Assembly (NCBI RefSeq): GCF_039532215.1
Contig: NZ_BAAARN010000001.1
Span: 1,037,029-1,101,028 of the forward strand
Source of the DNA: Pedococcus aerophilus
Lineage (GTDB): Bacteria > Actinomycetota > Actinomycetes > Actinomycetales > Dermatophilaceae
Direction: 5' to 3'
Length of the DNA: 64,000 nt
Part shown: positions 56,349 through 64,000 of the stretch, one piece after another
How positions within the stretch are numbered: position 1 is the stretch's first letter
Layout: each line of letters starts with the position of its first letter
Made by a program: the position numbers and the translations under genes
The notes under the pieces: model-generated
Told to the model about the DNA's origin: nothing
Database searches by the model: none
The model's input: the letters and a program-made list of their open reading frames with translations, nothing else

Positions 56349-56463
56349 GTCGGTCATTCCTTCGTGGATTCTCCTGTGCAGCACAGGGATTCGGGTCTGG
56401 AGAGTTCTGCGGGGGCCGCTCCCGGATGACGGGGCGCCTCGGTCAGCCGTGCACGCGGGATCT

Positions 56464-56500
56464 CCGCGGCGAGGTGGCTGACTACCGGAACTCGCCGCGG
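56464..56500 (-). promoter_or_regulatory. Hairpin overlapping the stop of the leuB-region leader frame
   Basis: 10-bp perfect arms (CCGCGGCGAG, 56464-56473 and 56491-56500), with the leader stop at 56482-56484 in the loop. The same architecture as at cimA and ilvB suggests an attenuation element, but no T-rich terminator follows directly. Confidence 0.6.
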
Positions 56501-56529
56501 CGGATAAGAATTACGACCCGCTGCGTCAT
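56482..56529 (-). CDS. Leader peptide with Val-Val-Ile-Leu-Ile run upstream of leuB
   Basis: 15 codons, MTQRVVILIRRGEFR, from ATG 56529. TAATCT ends 6 nt before the ATG, so it would be translated from the first base of the message. The run of five branched-chain codons argues for control by charged tRNA levels. Confidence 0.65.
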   Translation of the reverse strand: MTQRVVILIRRGEFR

Positions 56530-56630
56530 GCTTCGAGATTAGGTGGACGTCCAACTATTTGGTACCCGGTTCCCACTGCGTGAGACACCTCTGGACGTGA
56601 CCCGCGCCTCATGGGTCCTAGGGTGATCCG

Positions 56631-57170
56631 GTGCTCCCCGACGGCTACACCCTGCGCCCCTTGTCGCTCGGCGACTCCGCCGCGCTCGCCCACGCGGCGC
56701 TGCGCAACCGTGAGCACCTGCGCCCCTGGGAACCCGCACGGCCCGAGACGTTCTTCACCGCCGACGGCCAGCTCGAGGTGGTGCGGGGACGACTGCACCA
56801 GGTCGAGCTCGGGTTGTACGACTGCTGGCTGCTGTGGCACGACGACACCGTGGTCGGCGCGGCCAACCTCCAGAACATCGTCCGCGGCGCGATGCAGGGA
56901 GCGGACGTCGGGTACTGGGTGGATCACCAGCACCTGCGCCGGGGGCTGGCCGTGGCAGCCCTCGAGCACCTCGTCCAGCGAGGCAACGCGCTCGGCCTGC
57001 ACCGGCTCGGTGCCAGCACCATGGTCGCGAACCTCCCGTCGCAGGCGGTCCTGCGGCGCTGCGGGTTCATCGAGTGCGGCCGGATCCCCCAGTTCCTCCA
57101 CCTCGACGGCGACTGGCGCGACAGCCTGCTGTTCAACCTCGTGCTGCACGACGGTCCACCACGCGGCTGA
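56631..57170 (+). CDS. GNAT N-acetyltransferase (RimJ/RimL-like)
   Basis: 179 codons from GTG 56631. TAGGGT ends 6 nt before the GTG, so the message is probably leaderless. Fold marks: Y-T-L-R-P-L-S-L-G-D, R-N-R-E-H-L-R-P-W-E-P, A-D-V-G-Y-W-V-D, and the acetyl-CoA loop R-R-G-L-A-V-A-A-L-E, ending with A-V-L-R-R-C-G-F-I-E-C-G. This is the RimJ/RimL layout, which acetylates protein N-termini or other amines. It is divergent from the leuB leader. Confidence 0.88.
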   Translation: MLPDGYTLRPLSLGDSAALAHAALRNREHLRPWEPARPETFFTADGQLEVVRGRLHQVELGLYDCWLLWHDDTVVGAANLQNIVRGAMQGADVGYWVDHQHLRRGLAVAALEHLVQRGNALGLHRLGASTMVANLPSQAVLRRCGFIECGRIPQFLHLDGDWRDSLLFNLVLHDGPPRG

Positions 57171-57199
57171 CGCTCGGCCTCCTCTCCCGGACACAGGTG

Positions 57200-57228
57200 T
57201 GCCGCCCGCTCAGGACGAGCGGGCGGCA
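57200..57228. terminator. Hairpin between the GNAT gene and serA
   Basis: TGCCGCCCGCTC and its exact complement around AGGAC; 30-40 bp from both convergent stops. Confidence 0.8.
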
Positions 57229-57267
57229 TACCGGGGGTGCCGGGACGGCACCGGGCGAACAGGTGGG

Positions 57268-58854
57268 TCAGCCGGCGAGGTCGACCACGCTGACCTCGGC
57301 CCCGACCTCGGAGACGATCGCGCCGAGCACGTCGGCAGGGATCGCGCTGTCGACGGTGAGGGCGACGAGCGCCTGGCCGCCCTTCTCGTTGCGGGCGACC
57401 TGCATGCCGGCGATGTTGACCTGGGCGTCGCCGAGGAGTCGGCCGACGGTGCCGATGACGCCGGGGCGGTCGACGTAGGTGAAGAACGCGAGGTGGTCGG
57501 TGAGGGGCACCTCGATGTCGAAGCCGTTGACCCCGACGATCTTCTCGATCATCCGCGGGCCGGTGAGCGTGCCGGCGACGCTGACGGTCGTGCCGTCGGC
57601 GAGCGTGCCACGCAGCGTGGTGACGTTGCGGAAGTCCTGTGTGGACGGGTCGGTGAGCAGGCGCACCTCGCACCCGCGCTGCTCGGCGAGAAGCGGCGCG
57701 TTGACGTAGGTCACCGGGTCCTCGGTGACGTCGGCGAACAGGCCCTTGAGCGCGGCGAGCTTCCAGATCGAGACGTCGTGCTCGGTGATCTCGCCGTGGA
57801 CGTCGACGTCGAGCTGCACGGGGACGGAGCCGGCGAGCGCGGTGAAGATGCGACCGAGCTTCTCGACGAGCGCGATACCGGGGCGGACCTCCTCGGGAAC
57901 GGCGCCACCGGACACGTTGACGGCGTCCGGGACCAGGTCGCCACCCAGGGCCAGTCGGACGGACTTGGCGACGGAGACGCCGGCCTTCTCCTGGGCCTCG
58001 TCGGTGGAGGCACCGAGGTGCGGGGTGACGACGACCGACTCGTGCTCGAAGAGCGGGCTCTCGGTGGTCGGCTCGGTCGCGAAGACGTCGATGCCGGCGC
58101 CGGCGACCCGGCCCTCGCGCAGGGCCTCGGCCAGCGCCTCCTCGTCGACGATGCCGCCACGGGCGGCGTTGATGATGCGCACGGTCGGCTTGACCTTGGT
58201 CAGCGCCTCCTTGCCGATGAGGCCGAGGGTCTCGGGGCTCTTGGGCAGGTGCACCGTGATGAAGTCGCTCTGCTCGAGCAGCTCGTCGAGGGTGACGAGC
58301 TGGGCACCGAGCTGGCCGGCGCGCTGGGCGGAGACGTAGGGGTCGTAGGCGAGGATGTCCATGCCGAAGCCCTTGAGCCGCTCGGCGACGAGCTGGCCGA
58401 TTCGGCCGAAGCCGACGACGCCGACCTTCTTGTCGAGCAGCTCGACACCGCCGTACTTGCTGCGCTTCCACGCGCCGGCCTTGAGGGCCTGGTTTGCGGG
58501 GGCGATGTTGCGGGCCGTCGCGAGCAGCAGTCCGACCGCGAGCTCGGCGGCAGAGGTGATGTTGGAGGTCGGGGCGTTCACGACCATGACACCGGCCTGG
58601 GTGGCGGCGGGGACGTCGACGTTGTCGAGCCCCACTCCAGCGCGGGCGATCACCTTGAGGTTCTTCGCCGCGGCGATGGCCTCGGCGTCCATCTTCGTGG
58701 CGGACCGGATCAGCACGGCGTCGACGTCGGCGAGCGCGGGCAGCAGAGCCTCGCGGGAGGCGCCGTCGACGGTGCGGACCTCGAAGTCCGGCCCGAGGGC
58801 GTCGATGGTGGCGGGCGAGAGTTCCTCGGCGATCAGGACGATCGGCTTGCTCAC
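57268..58854 (-). CDS. serA: D-3-phosphoglycerate dehydrogenase
   Basis: SerA is the first step of serine synthesis. The product has 528 residues from GTG 58854, with AGAGGA 8 nt upstream. It is the long form: substrate/NAD domains (R-A-G-V-G-L-D-N-V-D, V-V-G-F-G-R-I-G-Q, A-R-G-G-I-V-D-E, H-L-G-A-S-T), an intervening allosteric domain of about 120 residues (about 315-450) and a C-terminal ACT domain (about 455-528, R-P-G-V-I-G-T-V). Serine inhibition is expected. It is close to ilvC but separated by a hairpin. Confidence 0.96.
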   Translation of the reverse strand: MSKPIVLIAEELSPATIDALGPDFEVRTVDGASREALLPALADVDAVLIRSATKMDAEAIAAAKNLKVIARAGVGLDNVDVPAATQAGVMVVNAPTSNITSAAELAVGLLLATARNIAPANQALKAGAWKRSKYGGVELLDKKVGVVGFGRIGQLVAERLKGFGMDILAYDPYVSAQRAGQLGAQLVTLDELLEQSDFITVHLPKSPETLGLIGKEALTKVKPTVRIINAARGGIVDEEALAEALREGRVAGAGIDVFATEPTTESPLFEHESVVVTPHLGASTDEAQEKAGVSVAKSVRLALGGDLVPDAVNVSGGAVPEEVRPGIALVEKLGRIFTALAGSVPVQLDVDVHGEITEHDVSIWKLAALKGLFADVTEDPVTYVNAPLLAEQRGCEVRLLTDPSTQDFRNVTTLRGTLADGTTVSVAGTLTGPRMIEKIVGVNGFDIEVPLTDHLAFFTYVDRPGVIGTVGRLLGDAQVNIAGMQVARNEKGGQALVALTVDSAIPADVLGAIVSEVGAEVSVVDLAG

Positions 58855-59006
58855 AGGTCAGTCCTCTGGGGGTCGAAAGGGTGCGTGGACAGGTGTTCCG
58901 GCACCGCGCTGTGCCGCGGCAAGCATACGGCGGCGTTCAGCATGTGGATGCACCGGCTCGACATGTGACACGGTGCCGTTGCTCACGCCGGTCGCTCCCC
59001 GGACGA

Positions 59007-59072
59007 CGAAACGGCGGTTGCTCGGCAACCCGGGGGACATTGCTCCCGTGTTGTCGAACAACCGCCGTTTCG
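59007..59072 (-). terminator. Long nested hairpin between ilvC and serA
   Basis: Outer arms CGAAACGGCGGTTG (59007-59020) and complement (59059-59072). Inside, GTTG-CTCGG-CAAC and related strings can form smaller hairpins, so the element may form a branched structure. It starts 30 bp after the ilvC stop. Confidence 0.7.
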
Positions 59073-59101
59073 CAGTCGTGTCGTGCCGTCCCGCTCAGGC
59101 G

Positions 59102-60184
<1,083 letters not shown>

Positions 60185-60233
60185 TCAGCCGGTGAGCGCG
60201 TATGGCGCGTGCGCCACCGGAGGTGTGGGGTGG

Positions 60234-60746
60234 TCAGGCGCTGCGCAGCGCACGGTCGGTGATCGAGCGCGAACCGCGTCCGATGGCCACCATGCCCGAC
60301 TGCACGAGCTCCTTCACCCCGAAGGGCTCGAGGACCTCGAGGAACGCGGCGAGCTTGTCGCGGTTGCCGGTGACCTCGATGGTCAGGGTGTCGCTGGCCA
60401 CGTCGACGACCTTGGCACGGAACAGCTGCACGGTCTCGAGGACGTGGCTGCGGCTGTGCAGGTCGGTGCGGACCTTGACGAGCAGGATCTCGCGCTGGAC
60501 CGACGCGGTGGGCTCGAGCTCGACGACCTTGAGCACCTCGACGAGCTTGTTGAGCTGCTTGGTCACCTGCTCGAGCGGGAGCGCGTCGACGTCGACCACC
60601 ACGGTCATCCGGGAGATCTCCGGGTGCTCGGTCGGGCCCACGGCGAGGGAGTCGATGTTGAATCCCCTGCGGGAGAACAGCGCCGCGATGCGTGCGAGCA
60701 CGCCGGGCTTGTTCTCGACGAGGACCGACAGGGTGTGCTTGCTCAT
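60234..60746 (-). CDS. ilvN: Acetolactate synthase small subunit
   Basis: Regulatory subunit for valine feedback. The product has 170 residues from ATG 60746. ACT domain N-terminus H-T-L-S-V-L-V-E-N-K-P-G-V-L-A-R-I and R-R-G-F-N-I-D-S-L-A-V-G-P-T; second half about 80-165. It starts 5 bp after the ilvB stop. Confidence 0.96.
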   Translation of the reverse strand: MSKHTLSVLVENKPGVLARIAALFSRRGFNIDSLAVGPTEHPEISRMTVVVDVDALPLEQVTKQLNKLVEVLKVVELEPTASVQREILLVKVRTDLHSRSHVLETVQLFRAKVVDVASDTLTIEVTGNRDKLAAFLEVLEPFGVKELVQSGMVAIGRGSRSITDRALRSA

Positions 60747-60751
60747 GGCGC

Positions 60752-62686
60752 TCACTTCCCGTCCTTGCTCTCGGAGGTGGTCTCCAGGGTGGTCTCTGGG
60801 GTGGTCTCGGAGTTGTCGGCGTCCTCGGGCTGGGCGGTCGCCTCGTCCTCTTCGCGGTCCCACTGGGGCGCGGTGTCCTTGGCGACCTGGATCGCGTCGT
60901 TGCTCACGCCCGCCGGCACCATCGGCCAGACCATCGCGTCGCGGTGGACCACAAAGTCGACGACGACCGGGCGGTCGTTGATCTCCATCGCGGCCTTGAT
61001 CGTGGCGTCGATGTCCTCGGGGCGCTCGCACCGCAGACCGGCACAGCCGTACGCGTCGGCAAGCTTGACGAAGTCGGGGATCCGGCTGCCGACCGAGGTG
61101 TGCAGGTCGGTGTTGGAGTAACGCTGGTTGTAGAACAACGACTGCCACTGGCGGACCATGCCGAGGCTGCTGTTGTTGATGATCGCGACCTTGATGGGGA
61201 TGTTGTTGATGACGCAGGTCGCGAGCTCCTGGTTCGTCATCTGGAAGCACCCGTCGCCGTCGATGGCCCACACCGTGCGCTCCGGCTGGGCGACCTTCGC
61301 GCCCATGGCGGCCGGCACGGCATACCCCATGGTCCCGAGCCCACCGGAGTTGAGCCAGGCGTTCGGGCGCTCGTACTGCACGAACTGGGCGGCCCACATC
61401 TGGTGCTGGCCGACACCGGCGACGTAGACGGACTCGGGTCCGCTGATGGCGCCGATGCGCTCGATGACGTGCTGCGGCGAGACCGCCTCGCCGCCCTCGG
61501 GGGTCGTGTAGCCGAGGGGGAAGGTCGACTTCCACCCGGCCGTCTGGGCGCGCCACGCGGCGTAGTCGCCGGCGGTCCCGGCAGCGATATCGGCGGCGAC
61601 GGCCTTGTGCAAGTCACCGATCACCTCGAGGACGTCGCCGACGATCGGCACGTCGGCGACGCGGTTCTTGGAGATCTCCGCGGGGTCGATGTCGGCGTGG
61701 ATCACCTTGGCCTCGGGGGCGAAGGTCGACAGCTGGCCGGTGACCCGGTCGTCGAACCGTGCGCCCAGGGTGATGAGCAGGTCCGACTTCTGCAGGGCCG
61801 TGACGGCGGCGACCGACCCGTGCATGCCCGGCATGCCGAGGTGCAACGGGTGGCTGTCGGCGACGGCGCCACGGGCCATCAGCGTCGTGACGACGGGGAT
61901 CTGCGTGAGCTCCACGAACTCGCGCAGCGCGTCGGACGCCTTGCCCCGGATGACGCCGCCACCGACGTAGAACACCGGTCGCTGGGCCGCCGCGATCAGG
62001 CGGGCGGCCTCACGGATCTGCTTGGTGTGCGGACGCGCCACCGGGCGGTAGCCCGGCAGGTCGAACTTCGGCGGCCAGCTGAAGGTGGTGCGGGCCTGAA
62101 GTGCGTCCTTGGAGATGTCGACGAGCACCGGTCCGGGTCGGCCCGTCGAGGCGATGTGGAAGGCCTCGGCGATGACGCGCGGGATCTGCGACGCGTCGGT
62201 GACGAGGTAGTTGTGCTTGGTGATCGGCATCGTGATGCCGCGGATGTCGGCCTCCTGGAAGGCGTCCGTGCCGATCGAGGCCGAGCTCACCTGGCCGGTG
62301 ATGGCGACGATCGGGACCGAGTCCATGTAGGCGTCGGCGATGGCGGTGACGAGGTTCGTGGCACCGGGCCCGGAGGTGGCCATGCAGACCCCGACCTTGC
62401 CGGTGGCGCTGGCGTACCCCTCGGCCGCGTGGCCGGCGCCCTGCTCGTGACGCACGAGGATGTGGCGCACCTTGACCGAGTCGAGCAGCGGGTCGTAGGC
62501 GGGGAGGATCGCCCCGCCCGGGATGCCGAACACCGTGTCGACGTCCATGGCCTCGAGGGAGAGCACGAGGCTCTGCGCCCCGGTGACCTCGGTGGGCTGC
62601 TTCGCCCGGGCCTCCTGCTGCGCCTGCTGGGCCTTCTGGGCCACCTGGGACGGGCTCGGGGCCGGCGTCGTCCTCGTGTCGCTCAC
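60752..62686 (-). CDS. ilvB: Acetolactate synthase large subunit
   Basis: ThDP enzyme that makes acetolactate or acetohydroxybutyrate. The product has 644 residues from GTG 62686. Motifs: [23 protein letters not shown] with the catalytic Glu, and the ThDP/Mg motif G-D-G-C-F-Q-M-T-N ... N-N-S. An Ala/Gln/Lys-rich N-terminal stretch of about 35 residues and an acidic, Thr-rich C-terminal tail of about 40 residues ([10 protein letters not shown]) are not part of the fold; the tail is unusual. A leader with attenuator precedes it. Confidence 0.97.
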   Translation of the reverse strand: MSDTRTTPAPSPSQVAQKAQQAQQEARAKQPTEVTGAQSLVLSLEAMDVDTVFGIPGGAILPAYDPLLDSVKVRHILVRHEQGAGHAAEGYASATGKVGVCMATSGPGATNLVTAIADAYMDSVPIVAITGQVSSASIGTDAFQEADIRGITMPITKHNYLVTDASQIPRVIAEAFHIASTGRPGPVLVDISKDALQARTTFSWPPKFDLPGYRPVARPHTKQIREAARLIAAAQRPVFYVGGGVIRGKASDALREFVELTQIPVVTTLMARGAVADSHPLHLGMPGMHGSVAAVTALQKSDLLITLGARFDDRVTGQLSTFAPEAKVIHADIDPAEISKNRVADVPIVGDVLEVIGDLHKAVAADIAAGTAGDYAAWRAQTAGWKSTFPLGYTTPEGGEAVSPQHVIERIGAISGPESVYVAGVGQHQMWAAQFVQYERPNAWLNSGGLGTMGYAVPAAMGAKVAQPERTVWAIDGDGCFQMTNQELATCVINNIPIKVAIINNSSLGMVRQWQSLFYNQRYSNTDLHTSVGSRIPDFVKLADAYGCAGLRCERPEDIDATIKAAMEINDRPVVVDFVVHRDAMVWPMVPAGVSNDAIQVAKDTAPQWDREEDEATAQPEDADNSETTPETTLETTSESKDGK

Positions 62687-62734
62687 GTCTCTACCGCTTT
62701 CGGTTGCGTATCTCGCTCAACTGGATCTGCTCAC

Positions 62735-62772
62735 AAAAAAACCCTCCAGTCCCGGTGCGGGACAACGGAGGG
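62735..62772 (-). terminator. Attenuator terminator upstream of ilvB
   Basis: On the minus strand CCCTCC-GTTGTCCCGCACCGGGACT-GGAGGG (62772-62742) is followed by seven T. The inner GTCCC/GGGAC also pairs. It is the clearest Rho-independent terminator in the window and lies 49 bp before the ilvB start. Confidence 0.85.
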
Positions 62773-62774
62773 CA

Positions 62775-62808
62775 GCGCGCTGGCTCTGATCGGTCAGTGC
62801 CGGCGCGC
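62775..62808 (-). promoter_or_regulatory. Pause/antiterminator hairpin of the ilvB leader
   Basis: GCGCGC at 62775-62780 pairs with GCGCGC at 62803-62808, directly at the leader stop codon (62808-62810) and just upstream of the terminator. Confidence 0.6.
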
Positions 62809-62834
62809 TAGGGAAGTACGAGAATTCGTGCCAC
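62808..62834 (-). CDS. Leader peptide of ilvB with Ile-Leu-Val-Leu run
   Basis: 8 codons, (M)ARILVLP, from GTG 62834 to TAG 62808. Four branched-chain codons in a row, followed by the hairpin and terminator, give the classic ilv attenuator layout. GAGAGT, a possible -10, ends 6 nt before the GTG. Confidence 0.75.
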   Translation of the reverse strand: MARILVLP

Positions 62835-62840
62835 ACGTGC

Positions 62841-62870
62841 ACTCTCCCCCCGCCGCCCCGGCAGTGTCAA
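62841..62870 (-). promoter_or_regulatory. Promoter of ilvB
   Basis: On the minus strand, consensus -35 TTGACA (62870-62865) and -10 GAGAGT (62846-62841), 18-bp spacing; transcription would start at the leader GTG 62834. Confidence 0.7.
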
Positions 62871-62887
62871 CGAGCGAGACGACCGGT

Positions 62888-62933
62888 CTCGCGATCCGGA
62901 CCTGTCGTCTCAGTCACAGGTCCGGATCGCGAG
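62888..62933 (-). terminator. Hairpin downstream of the metalloprotease gene
   Basis: 18-bp perfect arms (CTCGCGATCCGGACCTGT at 62888-62905, complement at 62916-62933), loop CGTCTCAGTC, 40 bp after the stop at 62973. Confidence 0.85.
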
Positions 62934-62972
62934 CGATCACGTCAGCCGGTCACCCCGGCGCGTGGCCGGCGG

Positions 62973-63860
62973 TCAGTCGCGGTAGCGCGTCCAGGCAGAG
63001 GACATCCGATCAGCCTGACCACTGGTGAACGAGGTCATGCAGGCGTCCGAGGCGTAGGACATGAAGTTGGCACGGCAGGCCCCACTGGTGTCGGTGTGCG
63101 CCAGCGCCCCGATCCAGTGCCCGACCTCGTGGACCAGCACGTCACCGGTCGAGTTGCGGGAGGTGCCGTCGCCGGCCGTCCCCCGGATGGCTCCGCGGTC
63201 GTACCAGACGCCGTCCACGTTCGGGTGAGCCTTCGCGTACTGCGGGAACGTCGACTTGCCGATCAGCCCGTTGCCCTGCGGTCCGTCGACCCCGTCACCG
63301 ACGAGGTCTGCAACGTACACGTTGAGGGTCGCCGCCCCACCGTCGTGGTGGTTGCGCATCAGCGACTTCGTGCGCTCGCTGACGTAGGTGGCACCGTTGC
63401 CGGCGGTGGTGTTGTCGAGGTTCACGCGACGACTGTCGACGGCGATGTTCTTGTAGCCACCGAGAACGAAGTCGAAGCGCGTGGCGACGCCGCCCTGGCC
63501 GCCGCTGTACGAGTGGTTGAGCCACTTGGTCTGGTTGAGCGCCTGCTCGTAGGTGAGCTTGCCCTTGCCGGTCTGCCGGTCATAGAAGACCTTGTAGTAG
63601 ACCTTGATGTCGACGCCCACGGCGCGTTCGGCTGCCGCTCGCGCCGATGGGTCGGCCGCCAGCTCACGCGTCACCTGGGCGACGCCAGCGTCAAAGCCCG
63701 GGTCCTCGTCGTGGATGCCCCCGACGTCCGTGCTGGCCTCCGCGACCGCGGACAGCGGTGCTGTCGTCGTGGACGCCTGGGCCGAAGCCAGGGCTCCGAT
63801 CGGAGCGACGACAGCGGCGGCCCCCGCCGCTGCCAGCAGTGCCTTCATGCGAGTGTTCAT
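62973..63860 (-). CDS. Secreted M43-type (pappalysin-like) zinc metalloprotease
   Basis: 295 codons from ATG 63860, with a G-rich ribosome binding site. Signal peptide M-N-T-R-M-K-A-L-L-A-A-A-G-A-A-A-V-V ending A-S-A-Q-A; propeptide to about residue 85. The metzincin motif H-E-V-G-H-W-I-G-A-L-A-H binds zinc by three His, and the Met-turn is N-F-M-S-Y-A-S-D. C-R-A-N and D-A-C-M match the cysteines of M43B proteases. It is probably an extracellular protease; the substrate is unknown. Confidence 0.88.
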   Translation of the reverse strand: MNTRMKALLAAAGAAAVVAPIGALASAQASTTTAPLSAVAEASTDVGGIHDEDPGFDAGVAQVTRELAADPSARAAAERAVGVDIKVYYKVFYDRQTGKGKLTYEQALNQTKWLNHSYSGGQGGVATRFDFVLGGYKNIAVDSRRVNLDNTTAGNGATYVSERTKSLMRNHHDGGAATLNVYVADLVGDGVDGPQGNGLIGKSTFPQYAKAHPNVDGVWYDRGAIRGTAGDGTSRNSTGDVLVHEVGHWIGALAHTDTSGACRANFMSYASDACMTSFTSGQADRMSSAWTRYRD

Positions 63861-64000
63861 TGGTTCCCCCTTGTCCACCCCCGCACGGCGCGGGGGTCGG
63901 GGCGAACGTAGGACGGCCAGAGCCACGGTGGAATGGGGAGCACTCCCCACCCACCTAGGCGCCCATACCCACACCACACGGGCATTCCGGTCGCGCTCCG

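Overview
The window is chromosomal DNA of a high-GC (about 70 percent) actinobacterium. The conserved gene order ftsY - smc - acyP - mutM - rnc - rpmF - coaD - rsmD - recG - DAK2 protein - rpmB - thiL - ddl - gpsA - plsC - cofC - leuD/leuC - IclR regulator - tRNA-Glu/tRNA-Gln - gltX is the one known from Streptomyces and other Actinobacteria. CofC (coenzyme F420), GTG starts, a lysine-rich HU tail and many probable leaderless starts fit. I would guess Micrococcales, perhaps Intrasporangiaceae, but that is an impression only. I see no insertion sequence, phage, CRISPR array or rRNA.

Layout. 1-7.6 kb: membrane and secreted proteins (an HTTM pair, an anchored propeller-like protein, a large BNR-repeat protein) around ftsY. 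7.6-31 kb: housekeeping core for chromosome structure, DNA repair, RNA processing, CoA, thiamine, cell wall, phospholipid and F420, interrupted by an OafA-type acyltransferase that seems to start with CTG and by a hemerythrin/HesB-like divergent pair. 32-37 kb: murA, hup, leuC-leuD and the IclR regulator. 37-47 kb: MerR regulator, two tRNAs, gltX, a FAH-family enzyme, a GlxA regulator with a likely operator, a GDSL hydrolase and argG. 47-50.8 kb: two response regulators and a cytosolic PAS histidine kinase, followed by 613 bp of non-coding DNA with tandem small units. 50.8-62.7 kb: branched-chain amino acid region: cimA, ilvE, leuB, serA, ilvC, ilvN, ilvB. 63-63.9 kb: secreted M43-type metalloprotease.

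How the genes work together. CimA makes citramalate from pyruvate and acetyl-CoA; LeuC/LeuD and LeuB carry it to 2-ketobutyrate; IlvB/IlvN and IlvC, then IlvE, finish isoleucine and valine, and LeuCD/LeuB also serve leucine. Three short leader reading frames rich in Ile/Val/Leu codons, each abutting a GC-rich hairpin, precede ilvB, cimA and the leuB region. Two of them also have an obvious terminator, so ribosome-mediated attenuation is likely. An IclR (NdgR/LtbR-type) regulator diverges from leuCD across a perfect palindrome.

The best candidate for something undescribed is the stretch at 50.15-50.77 kb. After the histidine kinase gene lie small units, two of them roughly 200-bp near-copies with a 227-bp period, each with a GCACTAGG-containing box, a 21-codon open frame and a strong hairpin. 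The same box, as a symmetric CCTAGT-N8-ACTAGG, sits in the promoter region of the two response regulators. This resembles a two-component system that drives tandem small RNAs or micropeptides.
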